Origin: Kutzneria viridogrisea
Lineage (GTDB): Bacteria > Actinomycetota > Actinomycetes > Mycobacteriales > Pseudonocardiaceae
Direction: 5' to 3'
Assembly (NCBI GenBank): GCA_014138725.1
Contig: JACJID010000001.1
Location: 1,984,001 to 2,048,000 of the forward strand
Length of the DNA stretch: 64,000 bases
Position numbers and translations under genes: made by a program. Shown piece by piece: positions 16,587 through 25,816 of the stretch. The notes beneath the pieces are model-generated. The model was given only the letters and a program-made list of their open reading frames with translations, ran no database searches and was not told the DNA's origin. The first letter of the stretch is position 1. The number at the start of each line of letters is the position of its first letter.

Positions 16587-17249
16587 ATGGCCGCAACGCT
16601 GGGTTCGGTGGCACTGCTCGTGCTGGCCTCGGCGGCTCCCGCCGTGGACAACGGCATGTGGGCGGGCTACGTCGCCTACTCGGGGCACTACGCGCAGATC
16701 AGTGCCGAGTGGACGGAGCCCGAGGTGACCTGCGCCCCCGGCGAGCGTTCGGCGGCCAGCTTCTGGATCGGCCTGGACGGCTACGGCACGCCCGACCTGG
16801 AGCAGTTGGGCACCGCCGTGGACTGCGAGGCGGGCAGACCCCGCTACTCGGCCTGGTACGAGTGGTTCCCGGCGGCGGCCACCCCGCTGACCGAGCCGGT
16901 GGCGCCGGGCGACCACTTCCAGGCCCTCATCACGGTCGGTGAGGACCGCACCTTCGTGATGACCCTGCGCAACACCACCCAGCGCTGGGAGCACGCGGTG
17001 AGCAAGAGGGTGCCCGAGGCCCCGCTGAGTTCGGCCGAGGTGGTGTCCGAGGCGCCCATGGTGGGCACGCAGCTGCCGCTTGCCGACTTCGGCCAGGTCG
17101 GGTTCGCCGGGATCAGCGTGAACCACGCACCACTGGACCGGGTGACGCACGGTCGCACCGAGATCCAGCTCGGCGGGGGTGGCCCGAAGACCGAAACCAC
17201 CGATTTGCGTTACGGAACGGAGTTCAGCACCAGGTGGCTCGGGCATTGA
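16587..17249 (+). CDS. Secreted G1-family (eqolisin) glutamic endopeptidase
   Basis: 220 residues with a signal peptide (MAATLGSVALLVLASAAPA, cleavage near residue 19-20). The mature part resembles fungal scytalidoglutamic peptidase: WAGYVAYSGHYAQISAEW, SFWIGLDGYG, then EQLGTAVDC (Gln73, candidate catalytic Gln) and SSAEVVSEAP (Glu151, candidate catalytic Glu). Cys50 and Cys80 could form a disulfide. Eqolisins use a Gln/Glu dyad and work at acid pH; bacterial members are less studied. Secreted endoproteolysis is the likely role. No propeptide is evident, which is unusual for the family. Confidence 0.75.
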   Translation: MAATLGSVALLVLASAAPAVDNGMWAGYVAYSGHYAQISAEWTEPEVTCAPGERSAASFWIGLDGYGTPDLEQLGTAVDCEAGRPRYSAWYEWFPAAATPLTEPVAPGDHFQALITVGEDRTFVMTLRNTTQRWEHAVSKRVPEAPLSSAEVVSEAPMVGTQLPLADFGQVGFAGISVNHAPLDRVTHGRTEIQLGGGGPKTETTDLRYGTEFSTRWLGH

Positions 17250-17267
17250 CCGATACAGTCCTGCGCC

Positions 17268-17879
17268 ATGGCTGAGCCAGCGCCGTTCGACCGCATCGGG
17301 GCGAACTACGACGCCTCCCGCGCGGACCGCAGTGCCCACTACGCCGCCAACGCGTGGCTGGCGGACCGCCTGTCACCGGGCGCCCGCGTGCTGGACGTGG
17401 GCTGTGGTTCCGGTGAGCCCACGGCGCGGGAGTTGTGCGAGCGCGGGTTCGAGGTGGTCGGCGTGGACGAGTCCGGCGTGATGCTGGACCTGGCCCGCGC
17501 GGGAGTGCCGGGTGCGACCTTCCTGCAGCGCGACTTCCGCGATCTTGGCGAGGACCTCGGCCAGTTCGACGCGGTCACGGCCTTCTTCGCGCTCCTGCTG
17601 GTGTCCAGGGCCGAGGTGGCACAGGTGCTCGCGGACCTGCGCTCGCGGCTGCGCGGGCCCAAGCTGCTGGTGATGAGCATGGTCTACGGGGACTTCGACG
17701 CGTTCCCGATCAGCTTCCTCGGCGTGTGGATCCCGGTCACCGCCTACCCGACCGACCAGTTGCTGGAGGTGGTGACCGCGGCGGGTTTCCGGGTGCTGGA
17801 CAAGAAGGAGGCCGTGCTGGAGGCGGAGGAGGCCGGTCGGCTGGAGACCCACCAGTACCTGTTCCTGACCGCCGACTGA
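17268..17879 (+). CDS. Class I SAM-dependent methyltransferase (copy 1 of a paralogous pair)
   Basis: 203 residues. The SAM-binding motif I VLDVGCGSGEPTARE is at about residues 42-56, followed by an acidic VVGVDES loop and a post-motif segment FDAVTAFFALLLVSRAEV. The substrate is not predictable. A close paralogue lies at 18919-19521; by eye about two thirds of residues match, with near identity across motif I. The DUF1906 gene on the opposite strand separates the two copies. Confidence 0.85.
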   Translation: MAEPAPFDRIGANYDASRADRSAHYAANAWLADRLSPGARVLDVGCGSGEPTARELCERGFEVVGVDESGVMLDLARAGVPGATFLQRDFRDLGEDLGQFDAVTAFFALLLVSRAEVAQVLADLRSRLRGPKLLVMSMVYGDFDAFPISFLGVWIPVTAYPTDQLLEVVTAAGFRVLDKKEAVLEAEEAGRLETHQYLFLTAD

Positions 17880-17891
17880 CCCCCGCCACCG

Positions 17892-18797
17892 CTACGCGCC
17901 GGGCTTGCCCGCGACCTCCACCGTCACCTGCACGTGCCGGGCGACCGCCTCGTCGATGTACTGGCGGAGCTGATCGGTGGCGCCGCCGCCCGCCATTGCC
18001 TGCACGGCGGCGGTGAGCGCCGCGTTCTGCGCCGACAGTTCGGTGAACCGGTCGTTGAGCCACAGCACCATGCGTCCGGCGCCGCGGACACCGTCCTCAC
18101 CTGGCAGGTACTGGTCGGCCATCGCGGCCAGTGCGGCCTGCTGCTGGTTGGACAGGGACATGAAGCCACCTCCGTTGCTCAGGTCCACGTAGACCTTGTT
18201 CAGATCGGCTGCCATGCCCCCGATGGACAGGGTGCCGCCGTTCCACTGGTAGAACTGGATGCCGTCACGGACCCCGGCCTCGTCCCCGCACAGCCACAGC
18301 CACCAGGCGTGCGCCCCGTCCTGGGCGGGGTAGACGAAGTCGCGGAACCCGTACGCGCCGGTGCGTTCCCTGCCCAGCACGCTGGCCGCCCCGTCCAGGT
18401 AGGCCATCGCGGTGCCGAGCGGGATCGCGGGCCAGCCCTGCTCCGGGTTCGGCCCCAGCCACCGGTCCGAGGCCATGAAGATCGGCAGGTCCTCGGGGTA
18501 GCCGATCCGGCGGGCGTCCGCCAGCGCGAGCCGCGCGCGGGCTTGGCCGCCCTGGTAGCCCTCGGCGGCGTCGTGCCACCCCTCCTGAGCGACCAGCAGC
18601 ACGGTCCGGCCCGCGTCCACGTGGCGCTGGTAGGCCCCGGGGTAGCAGCTGATGCACTTCGGGTTGTCCGGATACCCGATGTAGCGCAGCAGCACCGAGA
18701 TTTGCTCGTCCGGGTGCTGCCGGTTGTAGTCGTCGAGCTCCTCGGGGCCCAGTTCGCGGTCGCTGTAGTCGGCGCCGTAGGCCAGCACGGTCGGCAT
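17892..18797 (-). CDS. DUF1906 (Rv2525c-like glycoside-hydrolase-like) protein
   Basis: 301 residues from ATG 18797, with GGGAGGTGACC directly upstream. The first ~200 residues form a DUF1906-type TIM barrel (VLAYGADYSDRELGPEELDDYN, LLRYIGYPDN, LLVAQEGWHDAAEGYQGGQARARLAL, YGFRDFVYPAQ, FYQWNGG), related to GH25-like lysins and mycobacterial Rv2525c. The C-terminal ~80 residues are helical (QQQAALAAMADQYLPGE and later), possibly an oligomerisation tail. No signal peptide is visible, unlike Rv2525c, which is Tat-exported. Possible role in cell-wall metabolism or phage-lysin ancestry. Confidence 0.8.
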   Translation of the reverse strand: MPTVLAYGADYSDRELGPEELDDYNRQHPDEQISVLLRYIGYPDNPKCISCYPGAYQRHVDAGRTVLLVAQEGWHDAAEGYQGGQARARLALADARRIGYPEDLPIFMASDRWLGPNPEQGWPAIPLGTAMAYLDGAASVLGRERTGAYGFRDFVYPAQDGAHAWWLWLCGDEAGVRDGIQFYQWNGGTLSIGGMAADLNKVYVDLSNGGGFMSLSNQQQAALAAMADQYLPGEDGVRGAGRMVLWLNDRFTELSAQNAALTAAVQAMAGGGATDQLRQYIDEAVARHVQVTVEVAGKPGA

Positions 18798-18918
18798 GGT
18801 CACCTCCCTCGGAGCGGCCCACGCCGCTCGTCGTTCTTGGGTGTGGTCGCCGAGTCTGCTGAGCCCCCCGTCACGGGTGCGTCGCCGTCGATGCCCGGTG
18901 CTCACTACAGTCGACGGG

Positions 18919-19521
18919 GTGAGCACGCCCTTCGACCACATCGGGTCCCGTTACGACGACACCCGCCAGGACCGCAGCGCCCAGCGGGCCGCCGACGCCT
19001 GGCTGGCGGATCGGCTGCCGCCGGGAGCGCGGGTACTGGACGTGGGCTGCGGCTCGGGTGAGCCGACCGCGTGGGAGTTGTCCGAGCGCGGGTTCGAGGT
19101 GGTCGGGGTGGACGAGTCCGAGGTCATGCTGGAGCTGGCCCGCCAGACCGCACCCCGCGCCACCTTCCACCGGCGCGACCTGCGCGAACTCGGCGCCGAC
19201 CTGGGTGAGTTCGAGGCCGTCACGGCCTTCTTCGCGCTGCTCATGCTGTCCAGGGCCGAGATCCCCGCCGTGCTGGCGGACCTGCGCGCCCGGCTGCGCG
19301 GGCCGAAGCTGCTGGTGCTGGGCATGGTGCTCGGCGAGTTCGACGCCGAGCCGATCGACTTCCTGGGCACCCCGCTGCGGGTCAGCGCCTACCCGACCGA
19401 ACAGCTGCTGGCGGTGGTCGAGTCGGCCGGGTTCACCGTGCTGGAGCACCGGGACGTGCCGCTGGCCGCACCCGAGGGCGGCCGGGCCGAGGTGCACCAG
19501 TTCGTCCACGCCACGGCGTAG
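18919..19521 (+). CDS. Class I SAM-dependent methyltransferase (copy 2 of a paralogous pair)
   Basis: 200 residues from GTG 18919; the longer open frame upstream lacks homology to the paralogue and overlaps the DUF1906 start. Motif I VLDVGCGSGEPTAWE near residue 40, then GFEVVGVDESEVMLELAR and FEAVTAFFALLMLSRAEI parallel copy 1 almost residue for residue. Divergence is concentrated in the C-terminal third, where substrate specificity usually resides, so the copies may have different substrates. Confidence 0.85.
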   Translation: MSTPFDHIGSRYDDTRQDRSAQRAADAWLADRLPPGARVLDVGCGSGEPTAWELSERGFEVVGVDESEVMLELARQTAPRATFHRRDLRELGADLGEFEAVTAFFALLMLSRAEIPAVLADLRARLRGPKLLVLGMVLGEFDAEPIDFLGTPLRVSAYPTEQLLAVVESAGFTVLEHRDVPLAAPEGGRAEVHQFVHATA

Positions 19522-19569
19522 TGACGCAGGTGCCCGCCATTTGTCGGGGGGATGTGAAAGCCTGATGAC

Positions 19570-22326
19570 GTGGCACCCAGCCCTTCCCAGTCCCCGGCAG
19601 AGGCGTACGCCGCTTTTCGGAGCCGCGCCGCCCGTCCGCAGCTGACCGAGTTCACCTCGGCGCTGTCGTTCGACCTCGACCCCTTCCAACTGCGCGCCTG
19701 CGAGGCCCTCGAGGACGGGCACGGCGTGCTCGTCTGCGCTCCCACCGGCGCGGGCAAGACCGTCGTCGGCGAGTTCGCCGTGCACCTGGCGCTGGCGGGC
19801 GGCAGCAAGTGCTTCTACACGACGCCGATCAAGGCGTTGTCCAACCAGAAGTACGCCGACCTGACAGCGCGGCACGGTGCGGACAACGTCGGGCTGCTCA
19901 CCGGCGACACCTCCGTCAACGGTGACGCGCCCGTGGTGGTGATGACCACCGAGGTGCTGCGCAACATGCTCTACGCGGGCTCGCACACCCTGCGCGGCCT
20001 GGGCTACGTGGTCATGGACGAGGTGCACTACCTCGCCGACCGGTTCCGCGGCGCCGTGTGGGAGGAGGTCATCCTGCACCTGCCCGAGGCGGTGCGGGTG
20101 GTCGGCCTGTCCGCCACGGTCAGCAACGCCGAGGAGTTCGGCGAGTGGCTGGTCGCGGTGCGCGGGGACACCACCGTGGTGGTCGACGAGCACCGGCCCG
20201 TGCCGCTGTGGCAGCACATGATGCTCGGCGGCCGGGTGATGGACCTGTTCGCCGGGGACCCCGGTGACGGTGGCGAGGCGCACATCAACCCGCAGCTGCT
20301 GCGCAGGGCCGAGGAGATGGGCCGCCAGCACGTGCCCTTCAGCCGGGGCCGCGGCCCGCGCGCGGCCCGGGCCCGCAGCGGTGCCCCCCGGTTCCGGCCG
20401 CCCTCGCGGGTGGACATCATCACCCGCCTGGACCAGGCCGACCTGCTGCCCGCGATCGACTTCGTGTTCAGCAGGGCGGGCTGCGAGGCCGCGGTCACCC
20501 AGTGTGTGCGGGCCGGGCTGCGGCTGACCGGGCCCGAGGACGTGGAGCAGATCCGCGCGATCATCGAGGAGCACACCAGGGACCTGCCCGAGGGCGACCT
20601 GGTGGTCCTGGGCTACTGGGAGTGGCGCGAGGCGCTGGAGCGTGGCATCGCCAGCCACCACGCCGGGCTGCTGCCCGCGTTCAAGGAGACCGTGGAGGAG
20701 CTGTTCGTGCGCGGCCTGGTCCGCGTGGTGTTCGCCACGGAGACCCTGGCGCTGGGCATCAACATGCCCGCGCGCACCGTGGTGCTGGAGAAGCTGGTCA
20801 AGTACAACGGCGAGGCGCACGTCGACCTGACGCCGGGGGAGTACACCCAGCTCACCGGCCGGGCGGGCCGCCGGGGCATCGACGTGGAGGGGCACGCCCT
20901 GGTGGTGTGGCAGCCCGGGGTCGACCCCAAGCAGGTCGCCGGCCTCGCCTCCACCCGCACCTACCCGCTGCGCTCCTCCTTCCGCCCCGGCTACAACATG
21001 GCCGTCAACCTGGTGCAGCAGGTCGGCGCGCAGGCCGCCAGGGAGATGCTGGAGAAGTCCTTCGCGCAGTTCCAGGCCGACCGCTCGGTGGTGGGCCTGG
21101 CCAAGCGCATCGAGCGCGGCCACCAGGCCCTCGAGGGCTACGCCGAGTCGATGACCTGCCACCTCGGGGACTTCGCCGAGTACGCCGAGCTGCGCCGCAA
21201 GCTCGGCGACCGGGAGAAGGCCCTGTCCAGGCAGAACAGCGCCAGCAGGCGGGCGGAGGCCGCGGAGTCGCTGGAGCGGCTGCGCAAGGGCGATGTCATC
21301 GCGGTGCCCTCGGGCCGCCGCTCGGGCATCGCCGTGGTGATCGATCCCGGGCTGGACCCACTGGGCGAGGCCAAGCCCTTCGTACTCACCGAGGACCGCT
21401 GGGTGGGCACCCTGTCGGTCACCGACTTCCCCGCCCCGGTGCAGCCGCTGGGCCGGATGCGGCTGCCCAAGAACGTGGACTGGCGCTCGCCCAGGGTGCG
21501 CAGGGACCTGGCCTCCGCGCTGCGCGACACCGGCATCAGCGCCCCGCACCGGCAGCGCCGCCGCAGCGACCCGCACGACGACTCGGAGCTGGCGAGCCTG
21601 CGCAGGGCGCTGCGGGCGCACCCCTGCCACGGCTGCGACGACCGGGAGGCGCATGCCAGGTGGGCCGAGCGGCACGCCAGGCTGGCGCAGGAGACCGAGC
21701 GGCTGGAGCGCCAGGTCGCCGCCACCACGCACTCCCTGGCCCGCTCCTTCGACCGGCTGCGCGCCCTGCTGCGCGAGCGCGGCTACCTGGCCTCCGGCGG
21801 GGAGACCGTCACCCCGTCCGGGCGGCGGCTGGCCCGGATCTACAGCGAGTCGGACCTGCTGGCCGCGGAGTGCCTGCGCGAGGGTGTGTGGGAGCAGCTG
21901 ACCGCGCCCGAGCTGGCGGCGGTGGTCTCGGCCCTGGTGTTCGAGGCGCGCCGGGACGGCCAGACCGAGGTGCGCATGCCCACCGGGGCGGTCAACCAGG
22001 CACTGTTGGAGACCATGCGGCTGTGGGCGGGCCTGGAGGAGGACGAGCGCAGGCACAAGGTGGAGCGCACCCGACAGCCCGACGCGGGTTTCGCCTGGCC
22101 GGTCTACCGTTGGGCCAGGGGTGAGTCCCTGGAGAAGGTGCTGACCTCGGCGGAGACCAACGGCCAGGAGCTTTCCGCTGGTGACTTCGTGCGCTGGTGC
22201 CGCCAGGTGATCGACCTGCTCGACCAGTTGCGGGACGTGATGGGCGGCGACACCGTCGTGGGCGGCACGGCGGCCGAGGCGGTGCGGGCGCTGCGCAGGG
22301 GCGTGATCGCGATGGCAACCATGTAG
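19570..22326 (+). CDS. helY: HelY-like DEAD/DEAH-box RNA helicase (Ski2/Mtr4 class)
   Basis: 918 residues, matching actinobacterial HelY in size. Helicase motifs in order: CAPTGAGKTVVGEFAV (Walker A) near residue 57, TPIKALSNQKYADL, MDEVHYLADRFRG (DEVH box) near 148, GLSATVSNAEEFG, ASHHAGLLPAFKE and QLTGRAGRRGIDVEG (motif VI) near 430. A Ski2-type C-terminal helical region follows (roughly 600-918). HelY homologues unwind RNA or DNA-RNA and are thought to assist RNA turnover. The orientation relative to the genes at 22428, 29938 and 31375 mirrors the M. tuberculosis Rv2092c-Rv2089c block. GTG start. Confidence 0.92.
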   Translation: MAPSPSQSPAEAYAAFRSRAARPQLTEFTSALSFDLDPFQLRACEALEDGHGVLVCAPTGAGKTVVGEFAVHLALAGGSKCFYTTPIKALSNQKYADLTARHGADNVGLLTGDTSVNGDAPVVVMTTEVLRNMLYAGSHTLRGLGYVVMDEVHYLADRFRGAVWEEVILHLPEAVRVVGLSATVSNAEEFGEWLVAVRGDTTVVVDEHRPVPLWQHMMLGGRVMDLFAGDPGDGGEAHINPQLLRRAEEMGRQHVPFSRGRGPRAARARSGAPRFRPPSRVDIITRLDQADLLPAIDFVFSRAGCEAAVTQCVRAGLRLTGPEDVEQIRAIIEEHTRDLPEGDLVVLGYWEWREALERGIASHHAGLLPAFKETVEELFVRGLVRVVFATETLALGINMPARTVVLEKLVKYNGEAHVDLTPGEYTQLTGRAGRRGIDVEGHALVVWQPGVDPKQVAGLASTRTYPLRSSFRPGYNMAVNLVQQVGAQAAREMLEKSFAQFQADRSVVGLAKRIERGHQALEGYAESMTCHLGDFAEYAELRRKLGDREKALSRQNSASRRAEAAESLERLRKGDVIAVPSGRRSGIAVVIDPGLDPLGEAKPFVLTEDRWVGTLSVTDFPAPVQPLGRMRLPKNVDWRSPRVRRDLASALRDTGISAPHRQRRRSDPHDDSELASLRRALRAHPCHGCDDREAHARWAERHARLAQETERLERQVAATTHSLARSFDRLRALLRERGYLASGGETVTPSGRRLARIYSESDLLAAECLREGVWEQLTAPELAAVVSALVFEARRDGQTEVRMPTGAVNQALLETMRLWAGLEEDERRHKVERTRQPDAGFAWPVYRWARGESLEKVLTSAETNGQELSAGDFVRWCRQVIDLLDQLRDVMGGDTVVGGTAAEAVRALRRGVIAMATM

Positions 22327-22427
22327 TCACGACTGCCGCACGCGGTACGAGTGGCCATCCCGAACGGGGTGCCGGTGTGGTTTGATCGCGGCCGAGAGGC
22401 CGCTTGGGGAAGATCACGGAGGCGATG

Positions 22428-23165
22428 ATGACCAGCCCGTACGGACCGTCCGGGGGCAACGACCCGCAGCAGTGGGGCCAGCAGCCCCAGGGGGGCGGGT
22501 ACCCCGGCACGCCGTCCGGCGGTACGCCCGCCCAGCAGCCAGGACAGCCGCAGTGGGGCCAGCAGCCCGGCGGTTACCCCCAGCAGCAACCAGGACAACA
22601 GCCGCCGGGTCAACCGCAGCCGGGGCAGTACGGCCAGCCCGGCGGTTACCCGCAGCAACAGCCGGGTGGTTACCCACAGCAACCGGGGCAGCAGCAACCT
22701 GGCCAGCAGCAGTGGGGACAGCAGCCCCAGCAGCAGGCCCCGCAGTGGGGCCAGCCGGTGGCGGGCCAGCAGCCGCAGTGGGGGCAGCAGCCGCAGCCCG
22801 GTGGCCAGTACGGCCAGCCCGGAGGTTTCGGTCAGCAGCCCGCGCCGAAGAAGAAGTCCTCCACCCTGGTGATCCTGATCATCATCGTGGTGGTGCTCAT
22901 CGCGGTGGTGGCCTTCCTGGGCTTCGTCACCCCGGGCTTCTTCAACAAGAAGGTCTTCGACAACAACGCGGTGCAGGAGGGCGTCAGCACCGTGCTGAAG
23001 AACGACTACAAGCTCAAGGTCAGCTCGGTGACCTGCCCGGCGGACCAGCCGGTGAAGGCGAGCACCACGTTCACCTGCAAGGCCACCGTGGACGGCCAGG
23101 AGAAGTCGGTGACCATCACGGTCAAGAGCGACGACGGGCACTACGAGGTCGGGCAGCCGCAATAG
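22428..23165 (+). CDS. Membrane protein with Gln/Pro/Gly-rich N-terminus and DUF4333 domain (Rv2091c-like)
   Basis: 245 residues from ATG 22428, five bases after GGAGG. Residues 1-140 are low-complexity, built from repeats such as [17 protein letters not shown] and QYGQPGG. A single membrane helix ([21 protein letters not shown]) follows KKK, then a ~90-residue extracellular DUF4333-type domain with two Cys (SVTCPADQP and TFTCKAT) likely to form a disulfide. Topology: cytoplasmic N-terminus, external C-terminus. Position directly after helY matches Rv2091c. Function unknown; the repeats could mediate condensate-like or protein-protein contacts. Confidence 0.8.
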   Translation: MTSPYGPSGGNDPQQWGQQPQGGGYPGTPSGGTPAQQPGQPQWGQQPGGYPQQQPGQQPPGQPQPGQYGQPGGYPQQQPGGYPQQPGQQQPGQQQWGQQPQQQAPQWGQPVAGQQPQWGQQPQPGGQYGQPGGFGQQPAPKKKSSTLVILIIIVVVLIAVVAFLGFVTPGFFNKKVFDNNAVQEGVSTVLKNDYKLKVSSVTCPADQPVKASTTFTCKATVDGQEKSVTITVKSDDGHYEVGQPQ

Positions 23166-23218
23166 CCCGACCGGGCGGTATGTGACAGCAGGCCGGGTGG
23201 CCAGGCAAGATCACCCGT

Positions 23219-24421
23219 GTGGAGGAACCTGACATCCGGCTGCTGGCGTCCGAGCAGCTCCGCGCTGCCAACGGGCTTTTTCGCGCCGCGCTGCACGTCG
23301 CGCCGATCAGCGACGAGGACTGGCAGCTCGCCCAGCGCTCCTACGAGGATGCCGACACGCTCGGCGCCTTCGTTGACGGCCGCATGGTCGGCACCGCGGT
23401 CGGCCTGCACGGCAGGCTGCGGGTGCCCGGCGGTGCGCTGGTGCCGATGCAGGCGGTGAGCCGGGTTGGCGTGCGCGCCGACCACACCCGCCGGGGCGTG
23501 CTCACCGCGCTGATGCGTGCTCAGCTGACCGGTTCCACCGCGCCGGTGGCCACGTTGCGCGCCTCCGAGGGCGTGATCTACCGGCGCTTCGGCTACGGGG
23601 TGGCCACCCGGTTCCAGCGTGTGGTGGTGGACCGTGGGCGGGCCGTGCTGCACGCCGACGCCCCCGCGGGCGGGCGTGTGCGGGAGATCACCGACAGCGA
23701 GGAACTCGTCAGCACGGTGCCGCGGCTGCAACATGCGCTCGCCGGCGAGCACCTCGGGGGAATCCAGCTGCCCCAGGGCTTTCGCGACTTCATCGTGCGC
23801 CGCGCCGCCAAGGAGGGCTTCCCGCGCTGCGCCGTGCACACCGCGGCCGACGGCACCGAGAACGCCTTCGCGGTCTACACGGTGTCCACATTGGACGGTG
23901 CCGACTTCGGCCACGAGATGAAGATCACCAACCTGTTCGCGGCCGACGGGACGGCGCTGGCGGAGCTGTGGCGCTACCTGTTGGGGGTGGACCTGGTGCA
24001 CCGGATCAGCTACGAGGGCGGCCCGCTGGACCAGCCGCTGACCCTGTTGCTGGCCGACAGCCGGGCCTGCGCCGTGGACCGGGTGTCCGACGAGACCTGG
24101 CTGCGGCTGGTGGACGTGCCCGCCGCGCTGGCGGCCCGCACCTACGGCGGCACCGAGCCCGTGGTGGTGGCGGTGACCGACCGGTTCCTGCCCGGCAACG
24201 AGGGCCGCTACCTGGTCGGGCCGGACGGGGCCGAGCGCACCGGGCGGGCCGCCCAACTCGTGCTGCCCGTGGACGCGCTGGCCGCCGCCTACCTCGGTGA
24301 CGTGCCGGTATCCGCGCTGGCCGCGGCGGGCCGCGTGGGGGTACTCGACCCGGCGGCGCTGCCGAGGGCCGATACGGTGTTCGCGAGCAAGCCTCGCGCC
24401 TGGTGCGGCACCTACTTCTGA
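23219..24421 (+). CDS. Eis-family GNAT N-acetyltransferase
   Basis: 400 residues, the exact Eis-type size. The N-terminal GNAT domain shows acetyl-CoA-binding VSRVGVRADHTRRGVLTALMRAQL near residue 80-105; a second GNAT-like central domain and a C-terminal sterol-carrier-like domain follow, ending in Phe (GTYF), the free C-terminal carboxylate used as a base in Eis proteins. Eis enzymes acetylate several amines of aminoglycosides and capreomycin, and Lys residues of host proteins in mycobacteria. In a saprophyte a resistance or amine-acetylation role is plausible. Confidence 0.87.
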   Translation: MEEPDIRLLASEQLRAANGLFRAALHVAPISDEDWQLAQRSYEDADTLGAFVDGRMVGTAVGLHGRLRVPGGALVPMQAVSRVGVRADHTRRGVLTALMRAQLTGSTAPVATLRASEGVIYRRFGYGVATRFQRVVVDRGRAVLHADAPAGGRVREITDSEELVSTVPRLQHALAGEHLGGIQLPQGFRDFIVRRAAKEGFPRCAVHTAADGTENAFAVYTVSTLDGADFGHEMKITNLFAADGTALAELWRYLLGVDLVHRISYEGGPLDQPLTLLLADSRACAVDRVSDETWLRLVDVPAALAARTYGGTEPVVVAVTDRFLPGNEGRYLVGPDGAERTGRAAQLVLPVDALAAAYLGDVPVSALAAAGRVGVLDPAALPRADTVFASKPRAWCGTYF

Positions 24422-24508
24422 ATCACCGTGTCGGGTGACGATCTTCAGCAGCGGTGTCGGTGACCGCCGGGGTGGCGGATGCTCGTGGCGGAACGGAGCG
24501 GAGTGGGC

Positions 24509-25816
24509 ATGAAGTCACCGCTGGACTGGTCGCTGATCGGTGTCTCGGCACAGGTGCTGCTGGCGGCGTCGGTGCTGGTGCTGCTGGTCGCGTTGCTGTG
24601 GGTGCGCAGGCGTTCGTGGTGGCTGCGGGCGGTGCCGATCAGCGTGGCCGTCGCGCTGGTGGTCGGCCTCGGCGGCTACCTGGTGGTCAACTACGTGTGG
24701 CAGCCCTACCCGGACGTCATCCCGCTGGTGATCTTCGCCTGGGCGGGTGCCGCCACGCTCGTGCTGTGCCTGTCGGTGGCCAGGATGCGGCTGGCCCGCT
24801 GGCCGTTGCGGGCGCTGATGGTGCTGGGCGTGGTGTGGTCGCTGGTCGTCGTGGCCGCGCAGGCCAACATCCACTACGGGGCCTACACCACGACACGTGC
24901 GCTGCTCGGCCCGCTGCTGGACCCCTCCCACGACCTGTCCTCGGTGAGCGCCACGGTGACCAGTTCGGTGCACAGCCCGCCGGGCACGCCGTTGGAGCAG
25001 GTGTGGCAGCCGCCCGCGGACATGCCCCGCGAGGGCAAGGTGGTCAAGGCGAGCATCCCGTCCTCGGGCGGCTTCAAGCCCCGGGAGGCGCTGATCTACC
25101 TGCCGCCCGCCTACCTGAGCACGCCCCGGGCCGAACTGCCGGTACTGGTGGTCATCCCGGGTGACCCCGGCTCGCCCCGGCAGTGGATCGACGCCGGGCA
25201 CCTCAACGAGACGCTCGACCAGTTCGCCGCACAGCACAAGGGACTGGCCCCCGTGGTGGTCATGGCCGACCACGTCGGCGTCACCGAGGACAACCCGAGT
25301 TGCCTGGACTCCCCGCTCGGCAAGCCACAGACCTACCTGGCCAAGGATGTGCCCGACTGGGTGGCCGCCAACCTCCAGGTGTCCCGCGACCGCAGCCGCT
25401 GGGCGATCGGCGGGGGCTCCTCCGGTGCCACCTGCGCGTTGCTGGTCGCCCTGCGCGCGCCGCAGACCTACCCGAACCTGTTCGACCTGTCCGGCCAGCG
25501 CGAGCCGATGCTGGCCAGCCGCAAGGAAACCGTGGACAGGTTGTTCGGCGGCAACGAGTCCGCCTACCTGCGCAGCACGCCCAAGGACATCATGGCCAGG
25601 CAGAAGTTCCCGAACACCCATGCACTGCTCATTGTCGGCGCGCAGGACGCCGAGTACAAACCCCAGCAGCAGGAGATCTTCGCGGCGGGCAAGCAGGCGG
25701 GCATGGACATTCAGTACAAGGAGATGCCGGGCGGGCACACGTGGATCCTGTGGCGGGAAGCGCTCGCCTCGGTGGTGGTGCCGTGGCTCGTGCGGCGGAT
25801 GGAGCTGATCAAGTGA
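24509..25816 (+). CDS. Membrane-anchored esterase (esterase D / mycolyltransferase-like fold)
   Basis: About 435 residues from ATG 24509. Three to four hydrophobic helices occupy the first ~130 residues. The remainder is an alpha/beta-hydrolase of the esterase-D/antigen-85 group: LPVLVVIPGDPGSPRQW, the nucleophile elbow GGGSSGATCALL, then GAQDAEY (Asp) and PGGHTWILW (His). The catalytic part is probably extracytoplasmic. Its stop overlaps the GTG of the next gene, a DUF2156 membrane protein, indicating translational coupling and a shared role at the envelope, perhaps in lipid or cell-wall ester metabolism. Confidence 0.8.
   Translation: MKSPLDWSLIGVSAQVLLAASVLVLLVALLWVRRRSWWLRAVPISVAVALVVGLGGYLVVNYVWQPYPDVIPLVIFAWAGAATLVLCLSVARMRLARWPLRALMVLGVVWSLVVVAAQANIHYGAYTTTRALLGPLLDPSHDLSSVSATVTSSVHSPPGTPLEQVWQPPADMPREGKVVKASIPSSGGFKPREALIYLPPAYLSTPRAELPVLVVIPGDPGSPRQWIDAGHLNETLDQFAAQHKGLAPVVVMADHVGVTEDNPSCLDSPLGKPQTYLAKDVPDWVAANLQVSRDRSRWAIGGGSSGATCALLVALRAPQTYPNLFDLSGQREPMLASRKETVDRLFGGNESAYLRSTPKDIMARQKFPNTHALLIVGAQDAEYKPQQQEIFAAGKQAGMDIQYKEMPGGHTWILWREALASVVVPWLVRRMELIK

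Noticed and set aside
18871-22056. Very long open frame on the minus strand across helY
   Set aside because: It mirrors helY and the second methyltransferase, has His/Gly/Arg/Leu-rich noise composition, and shows no domain. High-GC coding DNA commonly leaves open antisense frames.
22388-22403. Six-base-pair hairpin GCGGCC-GAGA-GGCCGC as a terminator after helY
   Set aside because: The stem is short, followed by TTGGGG rather than a T-run, and lies just before the next start.
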